The notes under the pieces are model-generated. The model saw nothing but the letters and a program-made list of their open reading frames with translations. It did not search any database and was not told where the DNA came from. Both the position numbers and the translations under genes were made by a program. Shown here piece after piece: positions 10,570-21,485 of a stretch of 64,000 bases of DNA. Origin of the DNA: Bradyrhizobium sp. RD5-C2 (GTDB taxonomy: Bacteria; Pseudomonadota; Alphaproteobacteria; Rhizobiales; Xanthobacteraceae); assembly GCF_019972155.1 (NCBI RefSeq), contig NZ_BOVL01000010.1, positions 29,172-93,171 on the forward strand. Direction: 5' to 3'. Numbering within the stretch: the first letter of the stretch is position 1; each line of letters starts with the position of its first letter.

Positions 10570-12219
10570 CTACGGCGCCGGGATCGCGAGCAGGCTCGAG
10601 ATGCTGCGGCCGCGGATATCGTAGACGCGGGCGAACACGACGTCGTCGCGCTTGATCTCGACCATCACGGGGGCGGCCAGGCCCTTGCAGTAGAACTCGC
10701 CGAGCGTCATCGCGAAATCGGCAGCATTGCTGTCCCAGCCGATCGTGAAGTCGGGCCCGAGCGCGACCTGCGCGGGGCGCTGCGGTCCGCACACCGCGAC
10801 CTTCCACTTGCGGTGCTGCGGCGGCACTTCCTGCCGCTCCGCCAGCTGCTCGCGCAGCCCGTCGGATGCCTGCTTCAGCGCCAGGCCCCAATAGTCCAGC
10901 ATGAAGAAATTGTCGGCGGTCCGCACCGTGCCGGCGATGTGGTTGAAGTGCGTGTACTGATACGGATGCAGGCGGATCATTTCGCTGAGCGGCAGCAGCA
11001 GGCCGAACGCGAACACGGCGAGCGCCGCGGGCTGCCAGGCGCGACGGTTCTCGCCGAGCCAGTCCATGCCGCGGGCGAAGGCGACGCCGCCAAGCACCGC
11101 CATCGGCGGGATCACGAAGATGAAGTGGCGGATGCCGTTGTAGAGCGCCGGCCGCTTCACCATTGCGATCACCAGCGGCAGCGTCGCAGCCAGCGTCAGC
11201 ATCAGCATGACCGACTTGCGCTTCGCGGTCACATCGATGCGCGACAGCGACATGAAGGTGGTGATGACGGCCGCGGTCAGCAGCACCAGCATCACTTCGG
11301 GAAGCTGCAGCGCGAACAGCGTCGGCAGATAGGACCACGGCATGTCCGGCACCGAGACCAGCGCGCCGTCGAACATCTCCTTCCACGGCTTCTCGAAGAA
11401 GTGCGAGAAATAGGTCACCGCTTCCAGCGGATGGCCGGGCTCCATGATCGACCATGGCCAGATCAGGCCCATCACGAGATAGCCCAGCACGAGCCCTGGC
11501 AGCAGCACATAGACGACGTGGGCAAAGCGATGGGTCGCCTCGCGCGGGCCCTGCGTGCGGAGTTCTTCGATCCAGAGCGGGATGAAGCCGACCACCGCGT
11601 AGATCAAAGCGAGGCCGCCAAGGACGCGGCAGCCGATCGACAGGCCAGCGCCGAGGCCTACGAGCAGGATCGTGCGCGGCGAGGGCGCCGGATATTCCTC
11701 GATCAAGCGGACGAGGCCCATGATCAGGACCACCATCGCGACGGCGAACGGTGCATCCTTCGGATTCATGAACATGTGACCGTAGAAGGTCGGGCACAGC
11801 GCGAGCAGCAGCAGGGCCGCCAGTCCCGCCAGCGGGCCACCGACGCGGCGCGCCAGGCGCCAGGTCACGGCAAGCCCGATCACGCCGACGATCGCGCCCA
11901 GCAGGCGGCGCGTCTCGAACAATTCGAGCGGGATGACCTTGTGCAGCAACGCCGCGGCCATATCGAAGCCGCCGCCGTACATATAGAGATTGGCGAAGGA
12001 CAGCGCGCCGGTGTCCTTGAACCCGGACCCGAACATGCGCAGCAGCAGGTCGGCGTATTCAGCGTGGGTGTAGTCGTCCCAGCCCAGACCGTAATCGCGG
12101 AATGTTAGCCCGGCGACCACGGCGACCACGCCGAGGACGAGGAATGCGAGATCGTCGCAGGTCTTCTCCACCGAGCGCCGCGCAGGCGCCTCGAGGGCAG
12201 ACGTCGTAATCGATGACAT
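10570..12219 (-). CDS. GT39-like polytopic glycosyltransferase
   Basis: A 549-residue membrane protein with about 10-12 hydrophobic segments. The N-terminal loop RDYGLGWDDYTHAEYADL, just after the first membrane segment, carries the acidic pair typical of GT-C fold (PMT/ArnT, GT39) transferases, and FMNPKDAPFAVAM matches this family in Bradyrhizobium-type genomes. Such enzymes use lipid-linked sugars at the periplasmic face. The C-terminal 150 residues are soluble and presumably periplasmic. Acceptor and donor cannot be deduced. It is divergent from the next gene. Confidence 0.82.
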   Translation of the reverse strand: MSSITTSALEAPARRSVEKTCDDLAFLVLGVVAVVAGLTFRDYGLGWDDYTHAEYADLLLRMFGSGFKDTGALSFANLYMYGGGFDMAAALLHKVIPLELFETRRLLGAIVGVIGLAVTWRLARRVGGPLAGLAALLLLALCPTFYGHMFMNPKDAPFAVAMVVLIMGLVRLIEEYPAPSPRTILLVGLGAGLSIGCRVLGGLALIYAVVGFIPLWIEELRTQGPREATHRFAHVVYVLLPGLVLGYLVMGLIWPWSIMEPGHPLEAVTYFSHFFEKPWKEMFDGALVSVPDMPWSYLPTLFALQLPEVMLVLLTAAVITTFMSLSRIDVTAKRKSVMLMLTLAATLPLVIAMVKRPALYNGIRHFIFVIPPMAVLGGVAFARGMDWLGENRRAWQPAALAVFAFGLLLPLSEMIRLHPYQYTHFNHIAGTVRTADNFFMLDYWGLALKQASDGLREQLAERQEVPPQHRKWKVAVCGPQRPAQVALGPDFTIGWDSNAADFAMTLGEFYCKGLAAPVMVEIKRDDVVFARVYDIRGRSISSLLAIPAP

Positions 12220-12556
12220 AGCTAGTGATACCGGCGTGCCTGTGGCCCAGTTTGGCGCTTTAGGGCCTCATCCCCGGCATCCATAGCGCAGTTCCGTTTC
12301 CGAGTAATTGGTAATTGTGGCGTAATTTCCCAGATGCATTGCAATATATTGGCAGCAATTCGTAGCCAGTAAATCTACGGGCGGCGCTTTCCTGAACGTG
12401 GCTGCAACAGCGACGGAACCGCGCTTCGGGCCCTGTTAAGCGGGATGTTAGGGAACTCCGTCTACAATTGGCGGTTGGCGGTGTGGGCAATATGACGGTA
12501 TCGTGGCGTTGGTGGCCCGCGCCGATTTTCGGTCGGGTCTCCCGGGGGTTAGTTCG
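12220..12556. other. Divergent intergenic region without a gene
   Basis: These 337 bp lie between the GT39-like gene (minus) and the proline-rich membrane protein (plus). The stretch is AT-rich around 12300-12370. It presumably holds two promoters; I see no defined motif or RNA. Confidence 0.45.
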
Positions 12557-13441
12557 ATGATGGTTGGTCTGTTGGTCGTCGGCGTGGGCCTGGTTGTGGC
12601 GGGCTTGGCGGCGATCGGCTTGGGAATCCCCTACAAGGAATTCAGCGTCGGCGGCGCGTTGATCACGACCGGCGTGACCGGCGTCTGCACCGGCGCGATC
12701 GTGCTGGCGCTCGCCGCCATCCTTCGGGAACTCCAGGTCATCGCCAGGCGGCTCGATCCCTTGGCCGCAGGCGCCCGGGCCGAGGTTCCGCTGCCGTCTG
12801 CAACTTCCCCGCGCAATGGCCCCGAGGATCCGGTTTTCCCGCCGCCGCGTGAGCCCAAGGTTGCCGCGCCTCCGTCGCCGGCCCCGCCATCCACGTCCAC
12901 GGCGCCGCCACCCTGGCACGACGAAATCGGCCCACGTGGCGCGCCGGGCGAGGCGCCGCCGCCCGTGCCGGGTGGAGCGCCCCCTGAGGGCGAAGCCACG
13001 CCCAAGCGGCGCAACCTGTTGTTTTCGTCGTCGCGGAAGGAACGCGAGCGGGCCCAGGGCCGCACGGCCGAGCCGCTGACGCCGGATCTGCTGTCGCCGG
13101 AGCTGCGTCCTGGTCCGACCGCAGCGGCCGAGCCCGCACCGGCAACGTTCGACGATGCCTGGCCGAAGGCCGAGCGGCCGCGGTCGGTCGATGTCGCCCC
13201 ACGGCGCACGCCCCGGCCGTCGACCTTCGGCGAGACCCAGTCAGCCGGCGCGGCGCCGTCATCAGGCCACCCGCCGTCGCCCCAGGAGCAGCCGCCGGTG
13301 ACCGTGCTCAAATCGGGCGTCGTCGACGGCATGGCCTATTCGCTGTATTCGGACGGATCGATCGAGGCGCAGATGCCGGAGGGCATGATGCGGTTTACCT
13401 CGATCGACGAGCTCAGGTCGCATCTGGAGCAGCGGCCTTAG
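12557..13441 (+). CDS. Proline-rich membrane protein of unknown function
   Basis: Roughly 294 residues. Two hydrophobic helices at the N-terminus (MVGLLVVGVGLVVAG and GALITTGVTGVCTGAIVLAL) are followed by a long proline/alanine-rich, probably disordered linker (about residues 75-240) and a small C-terminal domain with VDGMAYSLYSDGSIEAQMPEGM and a final SHLEQRP. I chose the ATG at 12557 (a second ATG follows directly) because GGGGGTT lies 7 bp upstream; the frame is also open from 12503. Not recognised. The topology suggests a membrane anchor presenting a C-terminal binding module. Confidence 0.75.
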   Translation: MMVGLLVVGVGLVVAGLAAIGLGIPYKEFSVGGALITTGVTGVCTGAIVLALAAILRELQVIARRLDPLAAGARAEVPLPSATSPRNGPEDPVFPPPREPKVAAPPSPAPPSTSTAPPPWHDEIGPRGAPGEAPPPVPGGAPPEGEATPKRRNLLFSSSRKERERAQGRTAEPLTPDLLSPELRPGPTAAAEPAPATFDDAWPKAERPRSVDVAPRRTPRPSTFGETQSAGAAPSSGHPPSPQEQPPVTVLKSGVVDGMAYSLYSDGSIEAQMPEGMMRFTSIDELRSHLEQRP

Positions 13442-13620
13442 GGTCCTCATCAATACTTGCGAGCGGCGGGTTCGAGCCCGGAAAAATACGGCCGTTCTTG
13501 TCAGCTTTGCTGCAATCCGCTCATATTCGCAAAGTAGTACGCGATTCCATTGATGTATTGCTGCACGTGGATACTGTCCGGTGGGCGCCGGGCTGTCGAG
13601 AGCACGGGGAAGATTGAGCC

Positions 13621-14034
13621 ATGTCCGATACATCAGGCAAAACGCCGGTCGAGCTGACCGCAAACATCGTTTCGGCCTATCTCAGCAACAATCCGACGCC
13701 GGCCTCGGATATTCCGAGCCTGATCAGCCAGGTCCACGCGGCGCTGCTGCGGGTGTCGAGCGGCCGCGCCGACACGCCGAGCGAGCCGGCCAAGCCGGCG
13801 GTGTCGATGAAGAAGTCGATCACACCGGAATATCTGGTGTGTCTCGAAGACGGCAAGCGCTTCAAGTCGCTCAAGCGCCATCTGCGCACGCAGTACAACA
13901 TGACGCCGGAGCAATATCGCGACAAATGGGGCTTGCCGGCCGACTATCCGATGGTGGCGCCGAACTATGCGGTGGCACGCTCGCAACTCGCCAAGAAGAT
14001 GGGACTTGGCCAGCAGGCGCGGAAGCGGAAGTAA
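13621..14034 (+). CDS. mucR: MucR/Ros family transcriptional regulator
   Basis: A 137-residue Ros/MucR protein. The N-terminus (VELTANIVSAYLSNN) and the zinc-finger region (YLVCLEDGKRFKSLKRHLRTQYN near residue 76) followed by the basic PEQYRDKWGLPADYPMVAP segment are characteristic. In rhizobia these repress exopolysaccharide, motility and many other genes at AT-rich sites. Of the usual ligand set (Cys, Asp/Cys, His, His), the last His position appears to be Gln (TQY), as in some zinc-independent relatives. It converges on sufE-like gene with 4 bp between stops. Confidence 0.93.
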   Translation: MSDTSGKTPVELTANIVSAYLSNNPTPASDIPSLISQVHAALLRVSSGRADTPSEPAKPAVSMKKSITPEYLVCLEDGKRFKSLKRHLRTQYNMTPEQYRDKWGLPADYPMVAPNYAVARSQLAKKMGLGQQARKRK

Positions 14035-14038
14035 GATC

Positions 14039-14470
14039 CTAAGCGGCGGACGCCAGCGCCTCGCGCGCGTCGTTGCGGATGCGATCGACCATCGAGCGGA
14101 GGCCATTCGAGCGCTGCGGCGTCAGATGGTCGCGGAAGCCGAACTCGTCGAACAGCGCGAGCGCATCGGTGGCCAGGATCTGCTTCGGCGTGTGCCCGGA
14201 AAACAGCGTCAGCACGATCGCGACCAGGCCGCGCACGATGTGGGCGTCGCTGTCGCCGACATAGGTCAGGCGCGGTTCGCCATTGGCATCGCGATCGATC
14301 CGCTTCGACAGCCAGACCTGGCTGACGCAACCCTGCACCTTGTTCTCGGCCGAGTGCTCCGCCTCCGACAACGGCTCCAGCGTGCGGCCGAGCTCGATGA
14401 CATAGCGGTAACGGTCGTCCCACTCGTCCAGCAGCGCAAAATTGTCCCTGATTTCGTCGATCGTCGTCAT
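14039..14470 (-). CDS. sufE: SufE-like cysteine desulfurase-activating protein
   Basis: The 143-residue protein matches SufE, which accepts sulfane sulfur from SufS for Fe-S cluster assembly. The active-site motif NKVQGCVSQVWL with the acceptor Cys is near residue 48, preceded by the typical RYRYVIELGRTLEPL, and SGHTPKQILATDALALF and LTPQRSNGLRSMVDRI follow. It is a single gene; no suf operon is in the window. Confidence 0.94.
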   Translation of the reverse strand: MTTIDEIRDNFALLDEWDDRYRYVIELGRTLEPLSEAEHSAENKVQGCVSQVWLSKRIDRDANGEPRLTYVGDSDAHIVRGLVAIVLTLFSGHTPKQILATDALALFDEFGFRDHLTPQRSNGLRSMVDRIRNDAREALASAA

Positions 14471-14613
14471 CGTGGTCCGCGTCCTATTCTCAACGGCTTA
14501 TATAGGAAGGCGGGCGGCGAAAGCGACGAAAATGGAACCGGTTCCCGGTTGTTTTGGCGGGTTTTCTTCACGCGAACCGGCAACCGCCTCGCGTGAAGGC
14601 GCTTGATTGACGC

Positions 14614-14991
14614 TTACGGCATCGGCGGCAGGCGGAATTCAATCATCTGATCGTCCGCCGTCAGCGTGTCGCGCGATGCGGCTGGGTCGGTATCGTCCTT
14701 GCCGATCGAGCCGGTGTGGTCGGGCGGCTTCTTGTCGGTGATGATCTGGTAGAGCTTGCGCGCGCCATCGGTCGCGCGCTGGCCGATCGCGGTCGCGGCC
14801 TGGCCGCCGACTTCGCAGGCGGAAGGCTGGCGCTTGCAGAACTGACCCATGTCGCTGATCGTCGCCGTCGCAGCCGACACCGCGTCCGATGCGCTGATCT
14901 GCGGCGCCTTGTCCGCTTCAGGGGTTTTGTCTCTCGGCAGCAGCACGAGCACAAGCCCGAGCCAGAATGCCAAACGCAGCAGGAAGAACAT
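14614..14991 (-). CDS. DUF5330 protein with one membrane helix
   Basis: A 125-residue protein starting MFFLLRLAFWLGLVLVLLPRD, a single hydrophobic signal anchor, followed by a soluble part with SDAVSAATATISDMGQFC, KRQPSACEVGGQAA and a C-terminal LPPMP. This matches DUF5330, common in Rhizobiales and of unknown function. Two cysteines about 7 residues apart could form a disulfide outside the membrane. The frame is open further upstream to 15261, but the hydrophobic start fits the family. Confidence 0.82.
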   Translation of the reverse strand: MFFLLRLAFWLGLVLVLLPRDKTPEADKAPQISASDAVSAATATISDMGQFCKRQPSACEVGGQAATAIGQRATDGARKLYQIITDKKPPDHTGSIGKDDTDPAASRDTLTADDQMIEFRLPPMP

Positions 14992-15425
14992 GGCGCGATC
15001 CCGGTCGTCTATCTTGTCTTTTGCTTCTTGCGCGGTCGATGCCGCTATTGCCCTCACGGTTAGCATCGGTCGATAAATCGGAAGTATCTGCATTGAAGCA
15101 AATCCGCCGAAAAATCGCGGAAATTTCGCCTGAATCGATTCGCCGTAAATTTTCGATTGATGGCGGCTGACGGTTGCCAAATCGGTATACTGCGCCGTGT
15201 CCACCATTTCGAAACCATAGTTTGTCGCACCCGGAAACCAGCCGTTCACCATCCCCGGCAAATGACCGGTGAATGACAGCGTCGAAGCCTCGCCAATGCA
15301 CGGTGTTTGGCAGCAGGCCGCCCCGCCTTAGCGTTCGCTTAAGTTCGCTCTGACACGTTGGCCTGCAATCACAAAGGAGGCGTTCCGGCGCGTCTGTCTG
15401 ACGATTAAGCCGAAGCGCGAGTGCT
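14992..15425. other. Divergent promoter region with a CtrA-like box
   Basis: These 434 bp lie between DUF5330 (minus) and the histidine kinase (plus). I see no gene in them. A TTAG-N7-TTAA element at 15328-15342 is listed separately, and an AAAGGAGG purine run at about 15372-15379 is too far from the GTG to serve as its ribosome site. Confidence 0.5.
15328..15342. promoter_or_regulatory. CtrA-like box (TTAG-N7-TTAA)
   Basis: The element differs by one base from the alphaproteobacterial CtrA consensus TTAA-N7-TTAA and lies 84 bp upstream of the histidine kinase start, also upstream of the divergent DUF5330 gene. Binding is inferred. Confidence 0.4.
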
Positions 15426-17229
<1,804 letters not shown>

Positions 17230-17237
<8 letters not shown>

Positions 17238-17976
17238 ACAGACTTTGGATGACGACGAAACGCCGCGCCGTCGCCGCGGCGCCAAGGCAGTGGCCATCGC
17301 GGCCGAGGAGGAGCGTGGCCTCGTCCTGCGCCTGCTGCTGCACAGTCCGAAGGATCTGGTTGCGGGCGTGTTGGCCCTGTCTGCGATTGTTGCGATCCTG
17401 ATCAATGCGCTGTTCCTGCAGGCTGGCCGTCATCCGTCGCCGATGTTCGGCGGGTCGGTGGTGACGCTGCCGCCGCCGGCTCCGGTTGCCGCGGCCAGCA
17501 GCCCGCTGCCGCGCCCGCGTCCGGTCGAGGCTGCCGCCATGGAGCCGACCAAGCCGGTCGAGGTGAAACCCGTTGAGACCAAGCCTGCCGAGACCAGGTC
17601 CGTTGAAGCCAAGCCGGCGGAGCCCAAACCGGTTGAAGCGAAGCCGGTCGATCCGATGGCCAGCCTGGTGATGAAGTCGACGGCCGCGCCGCCGCCCGCC
17701 GCACCGTCCGCGGCCGCCGCGCCGTCCAGCGTCATTCGTCCGCCGGCGCCGATCCCGACCCAGCATCTGAGCCCGGCCGGAAAACGCATCGCCGCGGTCC
17801 AGCGGACGCTGACCGAATATGGCTACGGCCAGCTCAAGCCGACCGGCACGATCGGCGCCGATACCCAGCACGCGATCGCGAAATTCGAGCGCGCGCGCAA
17901 GCTGCCGGTGACCGGGCAGATGTCCGATCGCCTCGTGCACGAACTCAGCACGATGATCGGGCACGCGATCGACTAG
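17230..17976 (+). CDS. Membrane-anchored peptidoglycan-binding protein
   Basis: A 248-residue protein with a basic cytoplasmic N-terminus (RRRRGAKA), one membrane helix (VAGVLALSAIVAILINALFL, about 45-64), a periplasmic linker of proline and KPVE/KPAE repeats (about 105-140), and a C-terminal PG_binding_1 domain (AAVQRTLTEYGYGQLKPTG ... KFERARKLPVTGQ). It starts with GTG inside the end of the histidine kinase gene, so the two are translationally coupled. The linker would let the domain span the periplasm, like TonB. A role in envelope attachment or wall sensing by the kinase is inferred. Confidence 0.85.
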
Positions 17977-17995
17977 ACGTCGTCGTCCCGGCGAT

Positions 17996-18014
17996 GGCCG
18001 GGCTTCGCCCGGCC
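17996..18014. terminator. GC-rich hairpin after the peptidoglycan-binding gene
   Basis: Perfect 8-bp stem GGCCGGGC / GCCCGGCC with a TTC loop, 20 bp after the stop. There is no T tract, so it may be a terminator without a U run or part of the dispersed palindromic repeats of such genomes. Confidence 0.45.
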
Positions 18015-18047
18015 ACACACGGCGCTCATTGACGCATTGATGTGCCG

Positions 18048-19691
18048 TCAGACAGCTTCGCCCAGCAGAACGTCCCTGACCTCGTCGGAGAACAGTTTTC
18101 TGCGGCCGGCCAGCAGCACCCATTCCGGATCCTCGCGATCCGGAATGGCGCGCGGCATGCCGTGATCGAGCAGGGCCTGCGCGCAGCCGGCCCAATCACC
18201 GTCACTGACCGGCTCATTGCAGGACGCCCAGGACAACGAACCGGACGCGTCGTCGCCGAAGCCGTGCTGCTCGGTCCATTCTGCGCCGTGCTCGAGCAGG
18301 AAGCGTGTCAGCCCGGCATTGCCGCAGAACACCGCATGATTGAGCGCCGACGCATCCCAATCGCCGCCGCGCACCGTGATGGGCCAACCGAGCCTGACCA
18401 TCAGCCGCACCGCATCGTCGCCGCCTGCTGCGGCGAGCTCAGGAAGCAGCCGCAACTGCTGTGGTGAAAGCGAGCCTGGAAGATCGGGACGGCCGCTCTG
18501 GATTCGCCGCGCCTCGCGCTCGTTGCCGCTACTGCACGCCGCGACGAACCGCTCATCGTCGGCCAGCGTCTCGTCGCCGGTGCGTTGGCGCAGCAGCTCG
18601 GCGACCTCGGCCAGTCCAAACTGCAAAGCGTAGCGGTAGGCGCTGAGACCGTCCGGTGTCGTGATGCGAGGATCTGCGCCGGCGTCGAGCAGGGCCGCGA
18701 TGCACTTCCGCGAGCGCCGCCGCCGGATCGCCCACATCAGTGGCGATCCGCAGTCCGTCAACGGCGCGTTGCGGGCCGGCTCGTTCGGGTCACCGCCGTG
18801 GCTCAGCAGCAATGCGAGCCCCGGCACGTTCTCGTCGTCGAGCACCTTGTACATCGCGTTGGTGCCCGCGATCCGCGCGCCGTGCTCGAGCAGCAGGCCT
18901 GTCGTTACAGAGCCTTCGAGCGAATGGTACAGCGATTCATTATCGTTCGGATCGGCGCCTGCTTCGAGCAACAGTCTCGTTAGCGCGAGATCGTGATTGC
19001 GCCCGGCGGCGCCATACAATGCCGACAGCGGATTGCTGTCATCGGGCGCGTCGAGCGATCCGGGTGGCCAACGGCTGCTGATGCGCTGGTCGGGATCGGC
19101 GCCGGCCTCAAGCAGCAGGCGCGCGCAGCGATGCAGCCGCGCCTGAAATTCCGGAATCTGCAGCAGGCTTGAATGCGTGACCGCAACCAGCGGCGGCAGC
19201 TTCAACGGACCACCGGGACGGTTGACCCATGTGGGATCACGCGCTGTGGTGCGCCGTATCGTCTCCTCGTCGCCGACGGCGCAGGCGAGATAGGGATCGT
19301 CGGCCACAAGATCGGGATATTCGGTGAGCATGCGCACCGCGACGCGCGGATGAGCGCGATCGGATGTGCCGTCGACATCAGCGGCATAGACCAGCAGCAG
19401 CCATCGCCGCACCCGGTCGGCCTTGCTTTTGCCTGATGGTAATTGGGCTTCGACATAGCGCCGCAGGTCCGGCCAAGAGGCGAAGCCGAGATCGCGCGCC
19501 ACGCAAGACTGCGCGTCGTGGAGCCGCAGATCGAGTGCGGCGATCTCAGCGTCACTGCGCCCGGCCGCAGCCGGAAGCGCCTGCCGGAAGCGCGTGTAAG
19601 CCTCCGGCGCCTGCCGCCGGTAAAGGCGGATAAGCTCCTTGGCCTGTTTCTTCAGATGATCGAGATTCAATCGCGCGGGCGATCGGTCCAT
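18048..19691 (-). CDS. Ankyrin-repeat protein
   Basis: A 547-residue cytoplasmic protein without signal peptide. The N-terminal 80 residues (LNLDHLKKQAKELIRLYRR ... ARDLGFASWPDLRRYVEAQ) are a helical domain commonly found before ankyrin repeats in bacteria. Ankyrin-like units follow, for example LARLLLEAGADPDQRI-type motifs near residues 190-210, TRLLLEAGADPNDNES, ALLLSHGGDPNEPARN, AALLDAGADPRITTPDG, AALNHAVFCGNAGLTRFLLEHGA-type near 440. These normally bind proteins; the partner is unknown. It is a lone gene converging on the PG-binding gene. Confidence 0.9.
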   Translation of the reverse strand: MDRSPARLNLDHLKKQAKELIRLYRRQAPEAYTRFRQALPAAAGRSDAEIAALDLRLHDAQSCVARDLGFASWPDLRRYVEAQLPSGKSKADRVRRWLLLVYAADVDGTSDRAHPRVAVRMLTEYPDLVADDPYLACAVGDEETIRRTTARDPTWVNRPGGPLKLPPLVAVTHSSLLQIPEFQARLHRCARLLLEAGADPDQRISSRWPPGSLDAPDDSNPLSALYGAAGRNHDLALTRLLLEAGADPNDNESLYHSLEGSVTTGLLLEHGARIAGTNAMYKVLDDENVPGLALLLSHGGDPNEPARNAPLTDCGSPLMWAIRRRRSRKCIAALLDAGADPRITTPDGLSAYRYALQFGLAEVAELLRQRTGDETLADDERFVAACSSGNEREARRIQSGRPDLPGSLSPQQLRLLPELAAAGGDDAVRLMVRLGWPITVRGGDWDASALNHAVFCGNAGLTRFLLEHGAEWTEQHGFGDDASGSLSWASCNEPVSDGDWAGCAQALLDHGMPRAIPDREDPEWVLLAGRRKLFSDEVRDVLLGEAV

Positions 19692-19916
19692 GGAAACCTC
19701 CGTGCATCATCGCCGATGGTCCACAAAACCGGCTGCACAAAGGCTTGGTTGGCCGCATATCAGGTGCAAGTGGGTTCAACCCTTCCCGTGGACCCGGGCG
19801 CGGCTTGCACCGCAGATGCAAGGATATGAGCGAGGCTTGTATCGGTCAACCCGCCGGTGCGTGATGTCATCTGTGACAATTGGACGTGGCCGCGCGGCTG
19901 GCCTATAGGTCGGCGC

Positions 19917-20261
19917 ATGCGATTGAAAACCAGCATATGGGTCGCGGCGTATCTGCGCCGCTGCCAGACCGAGGGCGTGTTCGGCGCGATCCGCAAGAAG
20001 GGCGCCGAGGAAGCCGGCGCCGTGTTCGTCAAGGTGGCGCTGATGGACGGCAACGCGATGCTGTATGCGCCGGCTCCGCAGACGGTCTATGACGACAGCC
20101 GTCCGGCCGAGCGGCTGTTCGTGCCGACCGCACAGCAGCCGGTGTCCGAGCCTTCGGTCGAGGAGCGATTGACCAAAGAGCTCCGCTTCGATCCTGATGC
20201 CTGGATCGTCGAGACCGAAGATCGCGCCGGGCGGCACTTTCTCGATCTGGCGAAGGCCTAA
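19917..20261 (+). CDS. DUF1491 family protein
   Basis: A 114-residue protein, MRLKTSIWVAAYLRRCQTEG..., with KKGAEEAGAVFVKVALMDG, LYAPAPQTVYDD and a C-terminal LRFDPDAWIVETEDRAGRH. This is the pattern of DUF1491, a family confined mainly to alphaproteobacteria, function unknown. The ATG at 19917 matches the family start. Its stop overlaps the convergent DUF2336 gene by 4 bp. Confidence 0.87.
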   Translation: MRLKTSIWVAAYLRRCQTEGVFGAIRKKGAEEAGAVFVKVALMDGNAMLYAPAPQTVYDDSRPAERLFVPTAQQPVSEPSVEERLTKELRFDPDAWIVETEDRAGRHFLDLAKA

Positions 20262-21229
20262 CTTCCGGACTTCTGGTTGCGAATGCCGGGCGCGCTGCCG
20301 GGTTGCACGACGGGTCGTGTCTGCGCCGATGCTGCGCGGACCCGATGGCGCTCGTCGTCATAGAGCGACGAGCGATACTTGGCGCGCGCCACCGCCATGG
20401 TCGAGCCACGCCACGCCGCCAGCATCACCAGCGCCGAGCGCTCGCTGAGGTGATCGTAAAGCCGTGACAGCCGATAGACGTAGTTGACCGACGAGCCGGC
20501 TTCCGGATTGAGGAACATCAGGATCCGCTGGAACGCGGCGCTCGACACGTCGAGCGCCCGCATCGCGCAGGCGAGCGGCTCACCGCCGGGATCGTTGACG
20601 ACGTCGGCGGCGATCCGCGACGGCAGGATCAGCGCCTCGCCGAGCTCGAGCGTGAAGTTATCGAGGTCCTCGGCAAACGCCGCCATCTCCAGGATATGGA
20701 TCGCGCGCGCGGCGCGGGCAGCCGGAATCCGCGCCGCGGCCTTCAGCGGCGTCTCCTGCAGATTGTGCAGGATCTGCGCGCGCTCCTTTGCGCTGGCGGC
20801 AAAGAACATGTCGGAGATTTCGGCGGCATCGTTTGGCCGCATCGCAAGGCTCGCGGCCATTCGCAGCTCTGCTTCGGTCGGGACCTTGGCGGGCAGCGCA
20901 GACGGTGCAGGCGAGGGAAGCGGCGCTGCCGCCGGCACCGGCTGCTCCGGACCGGCGCGGCGCAGCCCGAGCTTGTCGATGATCCTGGCGGGTGTTGCCG
21001 GATAGATCGCAAGTCGCGCGCGGACGGCGGCGCGGGTTGCGTCGTCGACCTCGTCGATCAGGCGCGAGGTCAGCTCGACGAACTGGCGCTCTTCGTCGGC
21101 GGAGTGTGCGCTCGCCTGCACATACAGGTCGGTCAGGACGCGCAGCAAAGTGGGGCGGATGTCGACTCCCTCGCGGCGGGAGAGCGTCATCAGCCCATCG
21201 AAACCAGGAAATAGCGGAGCTGCGCTCAT
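20258..21229 (-). CDS. DUF2336 family protein
   Basis: A 323-residue, largely helical protein typical of DUF2336: LLRVLTDLYVQ ... ADEERQFVELTSRLIDEVD, LGEALILPSRIAADVVNDPGG, FNPEAGSSVNYVYRL. Members occur in alphaproteobacteria, often near cell-cycle, flagellar or sensory genes, with unproven function. The gene is divergent from a small protein/lipoprotein pair, and the shared region carries two perfect CtrA boxes. Confidence 0.88.
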   Translation of the reverse strand: MSAAPLFPGFDGLMTLSRREGVDIRPTLLRVLTDLYVQASAHSADEERQFVELTSRLIDEVDDATRAAVRARLAIYPATPARIIDKLGLRRAGPEQPVPAAAPLPSPAPSALPAKVPTEAELRMAASLAMRPNDAAEISDMFFAASAKERAQILHNLQETPLKAAARIPAARAARAIHILEMAAFAEDLDNFTLELGEALILPSRIAADVVNDPGGEPLACAMRALDVSSAAFQRILMFLNPEAGSSVNYVYRLSRLYDHLSERSALVMLAAWRGSTMAVARAKYRSSLYDDERHRVRAASAQTRPVVQPGSAPGIRNQKSGS

Positions 21230-21300
21230 CTCGGGCGTACGCGACTTGCCAATAAGACTCGGTTTGAAAACCTTGTGGCGGCGAGCCTACGCAGGCTGTT

Positions 21301-21315
21301 TTAAGACGCAGTTAA
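21301..21315. promoter_or_regulatory. CtrA box 1 (perfect TTAA-N7-TTAA)
   Basis: TTAA, seven bases (GACGCAG), TTAA: a perfect match to the CtrA consensus, 72 bp upstream of the DUF2336 start and 171 bp upstream of the plus-strand small protein. Confidence 0.6.
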
Positions 21316-21402
21316 GGAAAACAAGCCGTGAAGGCGAACGCTCGAATTTGCGCGTGTCCATTAAGGCACAGCGCCACATCCGTAACCGTCCGTATCGGCA
21401 GT

Positions 21403-21417
21403 TTAAGATGTCGTTAA
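21403..21417. promoter_or_regulatory. CtrA box 2 (perfect TTAA-N7-TTAA)
   Basis: A second perfect TTAA-N7-TTAA (spacer GATGTCG) is 69 bp upstream of the small-protein ATG, and its right half runs into TTAACCAT, the other form of the CtrA half site. Further TTAA tetramers lie at 21361 and 21430, so this region is unusually rich in them. Confidence 0.62.
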
Positions 21418-21485
21418 CCATACGCGTTCTTAACTCGGCGTGCGCGGGGCAAATCATGTCCGTGCGGGGCCAGAGAGAACGGAAC

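Noticed and set aside
13461..13490. GGGTTCGAGCCC that looks like a tRNA T-arm
   Set aside because: The upstream 60 bases are the end of a coding frame and do not form acceptor, D or anticodon arms.
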